Shown in pieces: positions 11,490-22,066 of a stretch of DNA of 64,000 bases. Each line of letters opens with the position of its first letter. Position 1 is the first letter of the stretch. Under the pieces are notes generated by a model. The model had not been told where the DNA came from. It made no database searches and was given only the letters and a program-made list of their open reading frames with translations. This DNA is from Symbiodinium natans. Taxonomy: Eukaryota; Sar; Dinophyceae; Suessiales; Symbiodiniaceae. A program made the translations under genes and the position numbers. Where the stretch lies: positions 1,107,501-1,171,500 of the forward strand of contig CAJNDS010001557.1 of NCBI GenBank assembly GCA_905221605.1, written 5' to 3'.

Positions 11490-12099
11490 GTTGCATTCCA
11501 GCGGCTCCAGCAACCATGCTAAATCGTCACTCGTCCTTCCTTGTCTTGTCGTCAGGACGGGCTCCATCCTGAAGAATATCTGGACCAACGCTGTCAACTC
11601 ACGCTGCGCACGCCCGTGCAGATCTAAGTTGAACGCTTGACCCTGCTGTGAATGCGCTGAAGTTACGCAACCCGGTTCAAAGCCACGCTCCCCTGTATCA
11701 GTAAAGGCACTTGTGAATCTCACGTGTGCCCTGTCTTCGTGTCCTGCTAGGCTGGAGTGGTGGTCATCAACAAGGACCTTTCGTTGATGCACATACCATT
11801 TCCGCACACATGCAGATACAGCGCAGGCATGGAAGGATGAGATGCCGATGCCGCGCAAGGGCGAGGAGGCTAGCCGGCTAGCCACAGCAAGCAGAGTCTG
11901 ACAGCCAGAAAACGGTGTTTGTGTAAACGAGGCAAAAAAATGCTGTGGCCAGAAAAAGAAGGCTCCATGTCCCAGCGTGCGTATTTAGAGCACTTCCATG
12001 TCCAGCGTCGGCAGCCGCTGTGTGTTTGCGAATGCCTGTCGTTCAGGTTTCCAAGAAGCCCAAGCTGCAGAAGGCTCGCTTCGTCGCACCACGCTTGCG

Positions 12100-12243
12100 C
12101 GTGCCCCTTGCTTGCGCCATCGGAAGGAAACGGTCGAGGACCGTTTCCTGGAGGCTGGTCAAGGCGACCAGACACGCTTTTGCCATGCCGGGCGCAACTT
12201 GCAGGAGTGGGAATCATTCGTCTTGGATGAGGCCATGAAGGCA
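12100..12243 (+). CDS. Exon-like island before the giant ORF
   Basis: In the frame ending at 12,252, the stretch up to FVLDEAMKA looks like real protein (HRKETVEDRFLEAGQ, then RNLQEWESF). It ends at AAGGCAG followed by GTCCCTGA, a plausible GT donor. The left border is unclear. It probably belongs with the giant gene downstream; I do not recognise a domain. Confidence 0.3.
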
Positions 12244-12525
12244 GGTCCCTGACGTCCCTGACTCTGAGAGAGTCGCCATCACTGCTGTTGCTGACTCGCA
12301 AACTGCCAGGAAAATGAGCTGAACCTTGGGCTCAACATGAACATTCCTTGGTGTCGAGCTCTAAGAACTTCAACAAGTGCACAAGTGCGTGAACGCGTTT
12401 ACTCTTGCCTGCGTATCAGGTGATGCGCATTGCTGGGGAGAAAGTACACGGAGATGGCGCAGACAGCAGGTCAGGGCCAGGCCCGAAAGTTGTTTATTGG
12501 GCAATGCTGAGAGTGACAACGCATC

Positions 12526-15500
12526 ATGCCCGACTTCAGGTTGCAAGACCGTGTTTGGCGCAAACAGCTGCGTCCAGCCAGTGCACGCCTGTGCACATCA
12601 CCCTGCCCTCGCCGTCCTCTGTCATTCACGACCTGTTGTTCAGGGCCCGTTGCTGCCGCTTTATCAGCTTGTCATTTGTGCCCTAAAGAAAACGGGAGCT
12701 CGGAGCAATGTTGGTGGCAGTCCTGCAGTGACCTGACAGGACTGACGGTGCCAAGTCTCCAGCTGTGCGCCTTGCAGCGCGCGGACTCCCTGCACTGGCT
12801 GCGTCGTTTGGAGCTTTTGCTGCCCGCGACTCAAACCGAGCAGGTAGCAACAGCGGTGGACGCTTTGCCGGAATTCTTTCCGTCGGGTTTGGTGGTGTAC
12901 CATAACCCAGGCACGTGCGCCGTGCTATTCCTTCCCGGCAGGCCTTTCCGTTACCTGTCGTTGCAGACTGCCGTGGCTTGGGTCTCCCGGCTGCCCGCCA
13001 GCAAAGCCATGCTCTACACAGAGGACTGCGCAGAGAGCCCGGGCCATTATGTTGCATGTGCGCGGCCCTCTGAGCAGCGCAAAGGCTTTGCTGGCGTGGC
13101 GCGGCGTCCCCAAGCTTCGTGCAATCCAAAGGGCGACGGGGCCTGTCCTGCTCCCCCAATGAATGGTGCCATGTGGACACCCTCCACTGTGACAGACCTG
13201 CCGGCTGCGCCTTCACCTCCCACCATTTCGCTTGCCCAGCTCACCCCTGCCACATCCTGTGCTTTGCCGCGTCATTGCAGTTCTTGCCCTGCCTCTTCTT
13301 CTCCCAGGAGCGTCGCCACAACAGTGCTAGACTCGTCCAGGTCTTCCAGGTCTCGTGAAGCGGACGGTTTCGCTTCTGGCAATCTGCCCACCCAGCAGCA
13401 CGCAGCGTCTCCCTGCTCGTCTCTATGCATTCCTTTGTGGGCCCCCCCCACAAGCAGTGCAGCATCGGTACTTCCTCCCACGCAGGAAGAACTTCAGTCT
13501 GCTGCAGCACGGTTTTGCGATGAGGCACAGGGTCAGAGCCAACCAGACGCAGATGAGGACATGTGTGAGTCGCCGCTGCCTTCCGATTACTCAGGGCTCT
13601 GTTACTGCGACTCACCAAATGACCGAGCCAGCGTTGACTTCAGCCCTGTGTCCTGCCCCCCCGAAAGCCCGCCAAAAAAAACCTTGCACCTCTCGGACTC
13701 AATTGCAGGAGGCACGCCGCAGGACATCAGTCCTGAAGAGAGGATCCTACACACCTCTTTATTTCGGAAGGTTGAGGAATGGGAGGCTCATCAAAACCGC
13801 AGGCGAGTGTCTGCTGCGGTGCCTCAGGTTCATGGTCCTTGCAGGTCATTGATGAGGGGGGGTGCGCTGGAAACCGGCCATTACCGCACCGATGCGCTCA
13901 ATTCTGCTGACTGCTCTTCGCGCTGCTCTGACAGAGGTGCGGGGGTTTCAGGCCATGGTTTGTATATGAACGGTGGCGCCGCGACGCCGCCCGACGTGCA
14001 GACCATGTGCAACACCCTGCAAAGCATGGGCGTGCCGGCAGCTTCGGCAAGACAGGCAGCCCGACGGCACCCAGACGATTTGAATGCCGCGTTAGATTGG
14101 GCTTGCTCCTCGCAGAGAAGACACACCCGTGTTTGTTTTCCTTCTGCCCGGGCATCCTCCTCCCCCGTCCTTGTTCCAAGCACACCAAGCACGCCGTGCA
14201 GCAGAGACGGTGTAGAGAATTCACCTCGCGCTCCAGCTCCCGCAGCCGCGGGTGCAGAGTCTCTGCCACTGCCGGGAATCCCTCGGAGTTGGCAGTGTGC
14301 AGCGCCACCGTCGCCTGCCATAGCTCTGCCAGTCCAAGCCACCCGGTCCTGGCTTTACGTGCCCTTGCTAAAAGAGGCTGCAGGGTTGTTAAGTGCAGAG
14401 GAGCGCAGGCAGTGGTGTGGGCACCCTCGCATAGGTGCGGATTTCAGGCAGGCAGCAGAGTTTCTCGTCTCCAGCGGCCCTCAGGATGTGCGTCACCTCC
14501 ATCCAACCCTGGCTCTCGCAGCGCCTGGCCCATTGACGTTAGCCGCTGCCGTGCGCTCCAGCCTTACCGCTGCTGGCTACATCCCCGCCGAGCTGCAAGA
14601 AATTCTGCTGCAGGTCTACAGCCGCGATAATCGCTTTTTCTCCATCCTGCACAACATGGCTGAGCAGGTTCGTCCTAGCCGTCCACTTCCAATGCTGAAT
14701 GTTTATCAGGACAGCAGCGCGGCTGCCGCCGCCTACTGGCGAGCCCGGCGCGAAGCCATCCATGCAGCTGTGGCTCAGCTCTACACCGCGCATCAGCAGC
14801 TGGATCCCCGCGATACCAGTGCCCTGGCTCGCTTGTTCCTAGACCTGCCCGCAGAGTCGCCGGTCCAGCCGCATCATTTCCAGTTGACCGCGCAGGAGGT
14901 CATGTCCACGGAGGTGGCGTTGCTGCGACAGCGGCTTGCTGAAAGCCCCTCCTTTGCCGGCACAATAGTCGATGCGTGGCATTCGCCGCTCAACTTGACA
15001 AAGTTTGTGCCCTTTTTCCTGGCCGTCCTGTGCCTTTTTGCCGAGAAGTGTGGCGTGGCCCGTGAGTTCCCTCTCTCTTTCATTCTTACCATGTGCGGCT
15101 GGGTTTGTCACCAAGACCTCCACGCGTGCTTTAACCCGCGCAAGCCTGAGCACAGAGTGCGGCCCAGAACATTTACTGTGCTCATTGCTGAGTCCAATTG
15201 TGGCAAGTCGCCTTTCTTTCGAGAGTGCATCGATGGGCTTTTCGTAACGCACAAGACTCGAAAGTGCCTGGTCGACTTGCTGCGGCCGTGCTTCATGCAA
15301 GCAGACAGCTGCTACGGCAAAGACAAAACCCTGTTTGTGTCACAATCCACAAACAGTGACTTTGCCCGACGCATGAAGGCAACTTCCGGGCATGTGTGCT
15401 GGATCTCGGAGGAGGCGTGGGGTGTCCTTGATGTGGCTTGGGCCCGTGGGAAGGCTCGGGAGATGTCGGACCGCAAGATCCAGCCCTCATATCTGCAGAA

Positions 15501-18500
15501 CACCCAAAATGGACTCAGCTACGGGCCTCTAAGCATAAATGCAGAGCAGTTCTTTGTTGACACAACGAACTTCGCCATATATCATGCTGGCCAGCCCAGA
15601 GTCATTCATGATTACTGGGGCCAAGCTTTCATGCGCACTTGCCCGTTTGCTGGCATGGGCTGGGAGTTTCGTCCGACCTTCTTCTGGCCCCAAAATCAGC
15701 CAGACGATCACGCAGGCGACCCACAAGTCACTTTCACAGGCGCAGCTAGGTTTCTGTTGGATTTGCTTGCCACACTGAGCGCGCTACTTGGCCAGCGTTT
15801 GAACTCGCGGAATCTCGGCAACGAGCCCATCCATCTTTCAGAGGAAGCGCAAAAGTTGTGGCGGAGCTTCCAGGAAATGGCCGAGCAAGAGAAAACTTCT
15901 GTCCCGGACTACGCTAGCCCAGCAGTGGGGAAGCACTGCTTCACGACTACGTCCCATGTCGTTGCCTGTCACCTTCTGCAACAAGCCCTCGTACACATGA
16001 AGCAACACCAATCTAATCTGCCGCTATTGCGAGAGGGCAATGCGGATTATCTCGCCCAGCTTCAAAACCAGCCCCTGCGCGCTGCGCCAGAGCTTGAGGC
16101 CAGGCTGTGCCCATCTTCCTCGAGCTGCCCTGCGCAGCTTTCGTGTGATTGGTTCAGCATTTCCGCAGAACTCCTGCTGGCTGCGCCGGAGCATCTACAT
16201 CACATGGTCGCCAGCACACTGACCTGCTTTAATGAAATGAAGCTACCGGACAATGAAAAAGCCGGACCTCGCACTCTCGAGGAGTCGGGCCCGCGGCGAA
16301 GCCGTAGGCAGCAAGATCGACCAGCGTCTGGGGACTTGCCTCCCCTCACTGACGATGAATCAGCTTTGTCCATGCTCTTGCAAGAGTTCCAGCATCAGGA
16401 GACGATCACTGTGACAAATGTCAACACTGCCTTGCCTCGCCGACTGGGCTTTCGCTCCAATGTGGAGGGCATCAGACGCCTCTTTGACCTGGCGCACGCG
16501 TGCGCTGCTGGCACTGTCGAAGGCACGCGGGAAAGGCCCCGCCTACGCTTGTCTTTAGCCACAATGCCGCAGCAAGCACGCGTTCGCTTCGGCCTTCACC
16601 TCCCTGCTGTCCCTCCCGTTTCAGAGCCAGTCGTGCCTGTGGTCCCTGCTATGTGCGGGGCTGGAAAGCGAGCTGCGCCCAAGGCTGAACCAGCCCTGCA
16701 GCGCGCTAAGGCCAAGGCGAAAAGCGCTGCAGCGCCAAAGGAGAATGCACCCAAGAAAAAAAATGCTGCAGGCGCTGGCAGACCCAGTTCTTCGCAGGAG
16801 TCTCCGTACACTGTCAATTCTTCCTACGACGCGGAGGTACCATTTGCAGACCAAGAGGCTTTCATGAAATTTGAAAAAGCATGGGCTGCGACGCATGTTC
16901 CAGGTCAGCACCTGAACATACGACACCAATACGTTTCTCAGGCCGGGCATCACAAAGTTATGCTTTGGTGTAATTCGTGTGGGCCATGCAAGAAGAAACA
17001 AGGATGGCGAGGTTATTCCGCGTATAATTTGGAGAGCAAAGAAGTCAACAGAACTTACACACCCATATCCAAACACACTGACTTCTCCGCTCAGAAAGCC
17101 TGGACGCCTTTGACAGCCAAGACGGAAAACGCGTTGAAAGAGTTTATGAAGAGCAATCTTCGTCACACGACACAGGACTTGGTTGCCATTGTCGAGAAGA
17201 ACCAAGAGGAACGACCTTCGGACTCCTGGATAGGGACTTGGCGGAAGAATCATCTCAAATTGCACCCGGACCGCGCTGTCCGTCTCAGCAAATGCAAATG
17301 GGTCAAGTCCGACTGGGAGCAGCTGCTGCGCGACTATGGCAGGATGGAAGAACTTCTGCAGGCGCCACCTGCGGAATGGCCTTCGTCGCTCAAGTTTGGG
17401 GATTGTAGCGAGGACCCCAAGGAAACATGCATGACACTCTGCAACCCGGCCCTCCTGCGTGAGACTCTGTCGAGGCTCTCAAACAAGGAATACATCAAGC
17501 TGTGTGGTGACGGGACCTTCAGACTTGCCACCGAGGAGTGGGTCCTGTTGACAGTAGGTGCCTTAACCAAGCATTACTCGGTTAGTGATGGGGTGTACGC
17601 GTTCCGGACAACATTCAGTCCTCTGATGTTTGCCTTGGCAAACAAGGAGAGCGATGTTTCCTACGGCACTCTCTTTGACAGCCTTATCTCTTGCGCAACA
17701 GCGGTTGCCGGAGTAGACCTGCGTGAGGCAGTTGGTCAATACCACGCAGACCTGCACTCAGGTGAAGAGAAGGCACGCAGACGGTGCTGGCCACGCTCAG
17801 ACCGCGTAGCCGACTTTGCCCACGTCATAGGTGCGTGCAAGCGGCCTGCGAGACGTGCCGTTCGGAGCTGGGAGAAGAGCGATGCGCAGGTAAACACGTG
17901 GAGGTCAGGCCTCTTTGCTGTCATGAAAAAGAAGCTGTCAGCGCGAGGGCAGAAACTACTTGTGCTCATAGAGCGCAGCGTGTTCCTGATGCGCTCCATT
18001 CCAACTGCGCTTCTTTTTCACACGATCGCACATGTTCTGCACATCACTCTTCTTGCCCAGGACCCCCCGGAAAGGGCTGCAGCGCAGGCTCTGCAGAGGC
18101 ATTACTTGACCCCCTGCTCGCCTCGTGAAGCCAATGACCGCTTTGGTGTGCAATCCTGGCCGGGGCAGACAAGCCACAAAAACTTGCTTCTCGCAGACTG
18201 GTGGCACGGTGCAGAACGCTTGCAACCTGGTTCAGCCAGCGGCACTCAGGCACAGGAGTCATGGCATGTGCATAAACTCAAGAAGCGTCTCGGTCGCTTG
18301 CACCAGCCTATTGATGCTCTGGTGTCAGCGCTCCAAAGCTTCATGCAATCACGGCTGAAGGACCTGCAGGCCAGAGGGGGTGTTTTACCCGACGTTCCCG
18401 TGGAGCCTTTCCCGGACAAATACGTCCTGCATGACTCGGCCAGGTTAACCTTGGAGGGCCGAACGTCGGCGCACCAATATTTTAGAACCCGGTCGATGGA

Positions 18501-19590
18501 CGTGTGGAGCGACGGTGAAGACACCACTTACTACGCCATGCGTCGCACTTGTGCCACGTTTGACCAGGAGGCGAAAGGGTGGTCTGCCGTCCGAACGCCG
18601 GATGAGCAAATACAACAAGTTCGCCCAGGCACAGCGCAAGCGCTTGCCCGCCTTGTCCTGGCCACACAAGCAACCTGCCTGGAGCAGGCGCTGTCTGATC
18701 TCGGCCTGGGCCCTTCGCCCTTGCAGGACCTGAACGCTTTGCTCAAGTGCATGAGCACCAACGTGCTTGTGGTGCAGGGCCCCGCCGCAACCAAGCATTG
18801 GCGACGCGTGGGTGGGAACAATCCACACACCCAGATCCTTTGCCTGTTTTGCGATTACTTCGGAATCGCGGGCAGTTGTGAACATGCGCATGTCGCCTTG
18901 CTTCACAGCAAGCAGATCTCCTTGACACGTGCGGAAATGCCACGCAGAGCACTCAAAGGCGTCGCACCTCTCTGTGATCAAGAGCCCGTACCCATCATAC
19001 TGCCAGGCGCAGCGCGTGCGTCGCACGACAGGCCCGGCGACGAGTCCAGCAGGACGCCCAAGAGGCGCGATCAGCGCCTGCTTGGCTTCCTCGCAGCGCA
19101 CGACTTTCTCAAGTGGGCACCTCTTCTGCAAGCAGAAGAGCTGACCGTGGATCAGCTGGCTTCGATACCCCTGGCGCAGCTCAAAGCCATTCTGCCACAA
19201 GTGCCTGCCGGCACCCTTTGCACCATTGCCGATGCTGCTGGTTCGTGGTCGCCGCAAAAGGCCGGCCCTCAGCTGACAGTGGTGCATGTTTTGCATGACG
19301 CTAGACTCGCCGTAACTAGGCACCGTCAACGCATTGTCTCAGGTCCACGCAGAGACTGCGCTCAAAGGCGAAGCGCTGGAGGCACCTTGATGTGCCGACA
19401 ATGCGCGCAGCGTGTTATGTCGAGGTTGTGGTGCCCGCTGTTATCCATCTCTATACAAGTACGTGCCATGCTCCACGTAGGCTGCCTTGCCCACGTCTGC
19501 AGAACGGATGGAGGTGGTAGCTGCCAGCTTTCTGCCAAGTCAAGTGCTACTTGCTACACTGCAAACCAGTCCAGGACCAGGATGCCGTAG
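12526..19590 (+). CDS. Giant MULE-type transposase with P-loop, SWIM, UBA-like and SAM-like regions
   Basis: A 2354-codon uninterrupted frame. Visible parts in order: a UBA-like motif (about residues 490-530, with SMGVPAASARQAARR); a primase/helicase-like segment (about 700-1130) with Walker A AESNCGKS at 888-895 and an acidic Walker B-like ISEEA (E962, E963), resembling DUF3987 proteins; a Lys/Ala-rich linker (about 1383-1422); a zinc-binding region with C1482, C1485, C1488 and H1517; a MULE-like DDE core with candidate D1662 (in CGDGTF), D1742 and E1911 (in TQAQESWHVHKLKK), plus H1766; a SWIM finger with C2106, C2109, C2118 and H2120; and a SAM-like tail (about 2186-2240). Known MULE proteins carry the DDE core and SWIM finger; the fused P-loop half is unusual. 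The first 70 residues look non-coding-like and contain a possible splice acceptor, so the ATG is uncertain. Residues after about 2250 may be read-through into an intron. It most likely moves DNA in the nucleus. Confidence 0.75.
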   Translation: MPDFRLQDRVWRKQLRPASARLCTSPCPRRPLSFTTCCSGPVAAALSACHLCPKENGSSEQCWWQSCSDLTGLTVPSLQLCALQRADSLHWLRRLELLLPATQTEQVATAVDALPEFFPSGLVVYHNPGTCAVLFLPGRPFRYLSLQTAVAWVSRLPASKAMLYTEDCAESPGHYVACARPSEQRKGFAGVARRPQASCNPKGDGACPAPPMNGAMWTPSTVTDLPAAPSPPTISLAQLTPATSCALPRHCSSCPASSSPRSVATTVLDSSRSSRSREADGFASGNLPTQQHAASPCSSLCIPLWAPPTSSAASVLPPTQEELQSAAARFCDEAQGQSQPDADEDMCESPLPSDYSGLCYCDSPNDRASVDFSPVSCPPESPPKKTLHLSDSIAGGTPQDISPEERILHTSLFRKVEEWEAHQNRRRVSAAVPQVHGPCRSLMRGGALETGHYRTDALNSADCSSRCSDRGAGVSGHGLYMNGGAATPPDVQTMCNTLQSMGVPAASARQAARRHPDDLNAALDWACSSQRRHTRVCFPSARASSSPVLVPSTPSTPCSRDGVENSPRAPAPAAAGAESLPLPGIPRSWQCAAPPSPAIALPVQATRSWLYVPLLKEAAGLLSAEERRQWCGHPRIGADFRQAAEFLVSSGPQDVRHLHPTLALAAPGPLTLAAAVRSSLTAAGYIPAELQEILLQVYSRDNRFFSILHNMAEQVRPSRPLPMLNVYQDSSAAAAAYWRARREAIHAAVAQLYTAHQQLDPRDTSALARLFLDLPAESPVQPHHFQLTAQEVMSTEVALLRQRLAESPSFAGTIVDAWHSPLNLTKFVPFFLAVLCLFAEKCGVAREFPLSFILTMCGWVCHQDLHACFNPRKPEHRVRPRTFTVLIAESNCGKSPFFRECIDGLFVTHKTRKCLVDLLRPCFMQADSCYGKDKTLFVSQSTNSDFARRMKATSGHVCWISEEAWGVLDVAWARGKAREMSDRKIQPSYLQNTQNGLSYGPLSINAEQFFVDTTNFAIYHAGQPRVIHDYWGQAFMRTCPFAGMGWEFRPTFFWPQNQPDDHAGDPQVTFTGAARFLLDLLATLSALLGQRLNSRNLGNEPIHLSEEAQKLWRSFQEMAEQEKTSVPDYASPAVGKHCFTTTSHVVACHLLQQALVHMKQHQSNLPLLREGNADYLAQLQNQPLRAAPELEARLCPSSSSCPAQLSCDWFSISAELLLAAPEHLHHMVASTLTCFNEMKLPDNEKAGPRTLEESGPRRSRRQQDRPASGDLPPLTDDESALSMLLQEFQHQETITVTNVNTALPRRLGFRSNVEGIRRLFDLAHACAAGTVEGTRERPRLRLSLATMPQQARVRFGLHLPAVPPVSEPVVPVVPAMCGAGKRAAPKAEPALQRAKAKAKSAAAPKENAPKKKNAAGAGRPSSSQESPYTVNSSYDAEVPFADQEAFMKFEKAWAATHVPGQHLNIRHQYVSQAGHHKVMLWCNSCGPCKKKQGWRGYSAYNLESKEVNRTYTPISKHTDFSAQKAWTPLTAKTENALKEFMKSNLRHTTQDLVAIVEKNQEERPSDSWIGTWRKNHLKLHPDRAVRLSKCKWVKSDWEQLLRDYGRMEELLQAPPAEWPSSLKFGDCSEDPKETCMTLCNPALLRETLSRLSNKEYIKLCGDGTFRLATEEWVLLTVGALTKHYSVSDGVYAFRTTFSPLMFALANKESDVSYGTLFDSLISCATAVAGVDLREAVGQYHADLHSGEEKARRRCWPRSDRVADFAHVIGACKRPARRAVRSWEKSDAQVNTWRSGLFAVMKKKLSARGQKLLVLIERSVFLMRSIPTALLFHTIAHVLHITLLAQDPPERAAAQALQRHYLTPCSPREANDRFGVQSWPGQTSHKNLLLADWWHGAERLQPGSASGTQAQESWHVHKLKKRLGRLHQPIDALVSALQSFMQSRLKDLQARGGVLPDVPVEPFPDKYVLHDSARLTLEGRTSAHQYFRTRSMDVWSDGEDTTYYAMRRTCATFDQEAKGWSAVRTPDEQIQQVRPGTAQALARLVLATQATCLEQALSDLGLGPSPLQDLNALLKCMSTNVLVVQGPAATKHWRRVGGNNPHTQILCLFCDYFGIAGSCEHAHVALLHSKQISLTRAEMPRRALKGVAPLCDQEPVPIILPGAARASHDRPGDESSRTPKRRDQRLLGFLAAHDFLKWAPLLQAEELTVDQLASIPLAQLKAILPQVPAGTLCTIADAAGSWSPQKAGPQLTVVHVLHDARLAVTRHRQRIVSGPRRDCAQRRSAGGTLMCRQCAQRVMSRLWCPLLSISIQVRAMLHVGCLAHVCRTDGGGSCQLSAKSSATCYTANQSRTRMP

Positions 19591-19799
19591 AGGGACAGGA
19601 CAAGCCAGCGAATGCGTCCGACAGCGTGAGTGCCTTGACATTCTGCATGCGCAGTGTCACTGCGTTGTTGTGCAAACCTGCGTAGTGTGGCTGCCAATGT
19701 TGTATGAGGATGTGTCCGAGGCGCGTGTCAGTTTTCGCGCTCTGGGTTGACTTCTGTTGCCCGCGCTCGCTCGCTGTTGTCATCTGCAAACTCTGCTAC

Positions 19800-20660
19800 A
19801 CGTCGGCAGGAATCTGCGGATGGGGAGGAGGAATGCGTTGTGCGCAGCAAACCCAAACCCTCACATTTCGAGCCATCAGCTACCAAACCCTCGCAGGACG
19901 TGGCCTCAGAAGAGCGTAGCGACTCCGAGAAGGAGGAGCACTAGCCATCCTTGCTTCTGGTTTGTCTTTGGTGGCAAGACCTGTGCAGTGCCTCGCAGGG
20001 AGGCCCCCCACAAGACTTCTTTTGCAAAGCCCTGTCACCGCGCCTTCTGCCCTGCAGGACACGAGTGCCCCGAGCCAGCGCGTCGGTAGTCAAGCCTTGG
20101 CCTCAATGCAAAAGGTAAGGCCGTAAGCGTGTTTGAAATCCGCGCCGCCCAGGCCTCTGCGTCCGCTGGCCCTGCGCCGCAAGCTTCGAGCTCAGTTTGC
20201 GGTGTACCTTTGCTTTGCAGCCAACCCCGCTTACTGCTGTCGCCTCTGCACCATCGCCTTCAGAACACTCGTCTCAGCATCTGCAAGTCTGCTTACATTG
20301 TGCCAGGCATCTGTGGACGAGGCGGAGGAATGCATTCAGCAACCATTTTCTGCACGCTGCGTCCTCACACAGAGCTGCGAATAGCAAAGTCCTCTCAGGA
20401 CGAGATCGCAGAAAAGTACAGCGACTCCGAGAACGAGGAGCGCTGGCCTTCCTTGCTTGTCTCGTCTGGCAAAGCGCCTTCTGCCCTGCAGGACATGAGT
20501 GCCCCGAGTGACCGCGGCGGCAGTCTAGCCTTGGCCTCAGCGCAACAGGTTACGCCCCAAATGTGTCCGAGCCCCGAATCACCGAGGCCTCTGCGTCTGC
20601 CGGCCCTGTGCGACAAGCTCCGACCTCAGCGCAGTTCCTTTTGCAGCGAGCTTCTTCGTG
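19800..20660 (+). repeat. Tandem duplication with acidic Ser/Asp/Glu coding motif
   Basis: Two diverged copies share CTGCCCTGCAGGACA (20,047 and 20,481) and GACTCCGAGA (19,921 and 20,423), so spacing varies between 434 and 502 bp. Both copies encode an acidic motif, SQDVASEERSDSEKEE in the first and SQDEIAEKYSDSENEE in the second, which keeps the same frame. This suggests duplicated exons. It follows the giant ORF on the same strand and may be its 3' region or a separate gene. Confidence 0.55.
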
Positions 20661-21271
20661 CCGTCGCTTTCACCCGTCCAGATGCCGCGCCAGTCTCAGC
20701 AATTTGTTTAGCGTCGAAGGTTCGCCAACAGTCCGTCTGCCTATCTTTGTTTTTTTTTTTGGGGGAGGGGGGACGGGAGTTCTGAATTCGCAACCACCAA
20801 GGCCGCCGCTTCTCCCGGTATTGCGTCAGAGGCATCGAACTCAGTTGAACTCAGTTGACAACGTTCGGCGCGAGCCATCTGGACAGTCCCAGTCGTTGTC
20901 CTGGAGGGTCGACAGATCCTCGGTGATGTAGCTGTCGCAGAGTGGGCTTCTCAGTTTAACACGGCGGAACGCAAGCCGAGGACGTGCCGCCGGATGAAGT
21001 CCAGCCGTGGATGGTGAGCCTGTATGGCTGTGTTCACCGCTCACCAAAAACTGGGAGGTTGGCCTGCGGAAAGGCAGTGTCCAATATGGTTCCCTTGACC
21101 CGCGGCGACAGCACCACGGGGTATTCTTTTTGCACCCCTGTCTGCTTCAGCCAGAGGCTGCCCGACAACGCAGAACCGGCGCCCTGACCAGCCAAGTCTA
21201 CAGGGTGCCGATCGGCGTCAGAATGAGCGACTGTGTGAAGCCTCCCAAACAGCCTTCGCTACCGCCGCAAA
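20661..21271. other. No supported gene
   Basis: Unique sequence with a T/G homopolymer patch at about 20,750-20,775. Short overlapping frames only. Confidence 0.45.
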
Positions 21272-21397
21272 CATTGTCCTCCTACCAGCCACAGTCCCCG
21301 ACGGCCCGCCCCACTCACCAATGTCTGAAGCTCACAACATTGTCATCCTACCAGCCACAGTCCCCGACGGCCCGCCCCACTCACCAATGTCTGAAGT
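21272..21397. repeat. 66-bp tandem duplication
   Basis: Two near-identical copies of a 66-bp unit containing CAGCCACAGTCCCCGACGG (starts 21,286 and 21,352). The length keeps the plus frame open and gives two copies of a 22-residue peptide containing SSYQPQSPTARPTHQCLK. Confidence 0.9.
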
Positions 21398-21709
21398 TCG
21401 CAGGCTAGACAGCGAAAGGTCCGGGAATGCTGTTCTTGTCATTTGGATTCAGCTGTTACTATTATATGCTGAGCATGTTCCGCCAGTAGACCCCGAACAG
21501 AGAGCCCACATCGTGACGCGAAGAGAGGAAACGTTTCATCCTCCAACTTGTAAGTTTCCAAAACGGACCTTGATTGGGCGTTGTGCCAACTGCATGCGCG
21601 GCGAAGCCTGATGCTGGCGGCGCCTGCGGGCAGCCGAGGCGCGTTTCGGGGTTTAGGGTTGAGGCCAAGAGCAGCTTTGCGGGAGTCAGGGCTTGGGGTG
21701 CCCAAAGGA

Positions 21710-21905
21710 GGGCCTATTTTTTTGGGTCACTTTTTTTTTGGGGCCTCTTTTTTTTTTTTTTTTTTTGGGGGGGGGGGTCGATTTTCTGAATTTTCTTGGT
21801 TTTTCCTAAGAAAACCACCATTCCGTCCATATTTTTAAAGGATTTGATACATTTTCGTGGTTTTTCGTACGAAAAACAGTAATTTCTCTGTGGTTTCATA
21901 GGAAA
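21710..21905. repeat. T/G homopolymer block and dispersed repeat piece
   Basis: Long T and G runs (21,716-21,778) are followed by GGTTTTTCCTAAGAAAACC and CCATTCCGTCC, elements that recur on the far side of the satellite at 24,300-25,060. The satellite therefore seems to be inserted in, or flanked by, copies of one dispersed repeat. Confidence 0.55.
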
Positions 21906-21928
21906 GCGTTATTTCTGGTAGGTTTTAG

Positions 21929-22066
21929 AAGGAAAGAAGGAAAGAAAGGAAGGAAGGAAGGATGAAGGAAAGGAAGAAAACAAGGAAGGAAGGAAGGAAG
22001 AAAGGAAGGAAGCAAGGAAGGAAGAAAGGAAGGAAGAAAGGAAGGAAGCAAGGAAGGAAGATGGAA
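21929..22066. repeat. GGAA microsatellite
   Basis: AGGAAGGA/AAGGAAGG units with small variations run for about 140 bp directly up to the satellite array. Confidence 0.9.

Noticed and set aside
18445-19329. 294-codon minus frame opposite the giant gene
   Set aside because: Antisense shadow; the plus strand carries the SWIM and SAM-like parts here.
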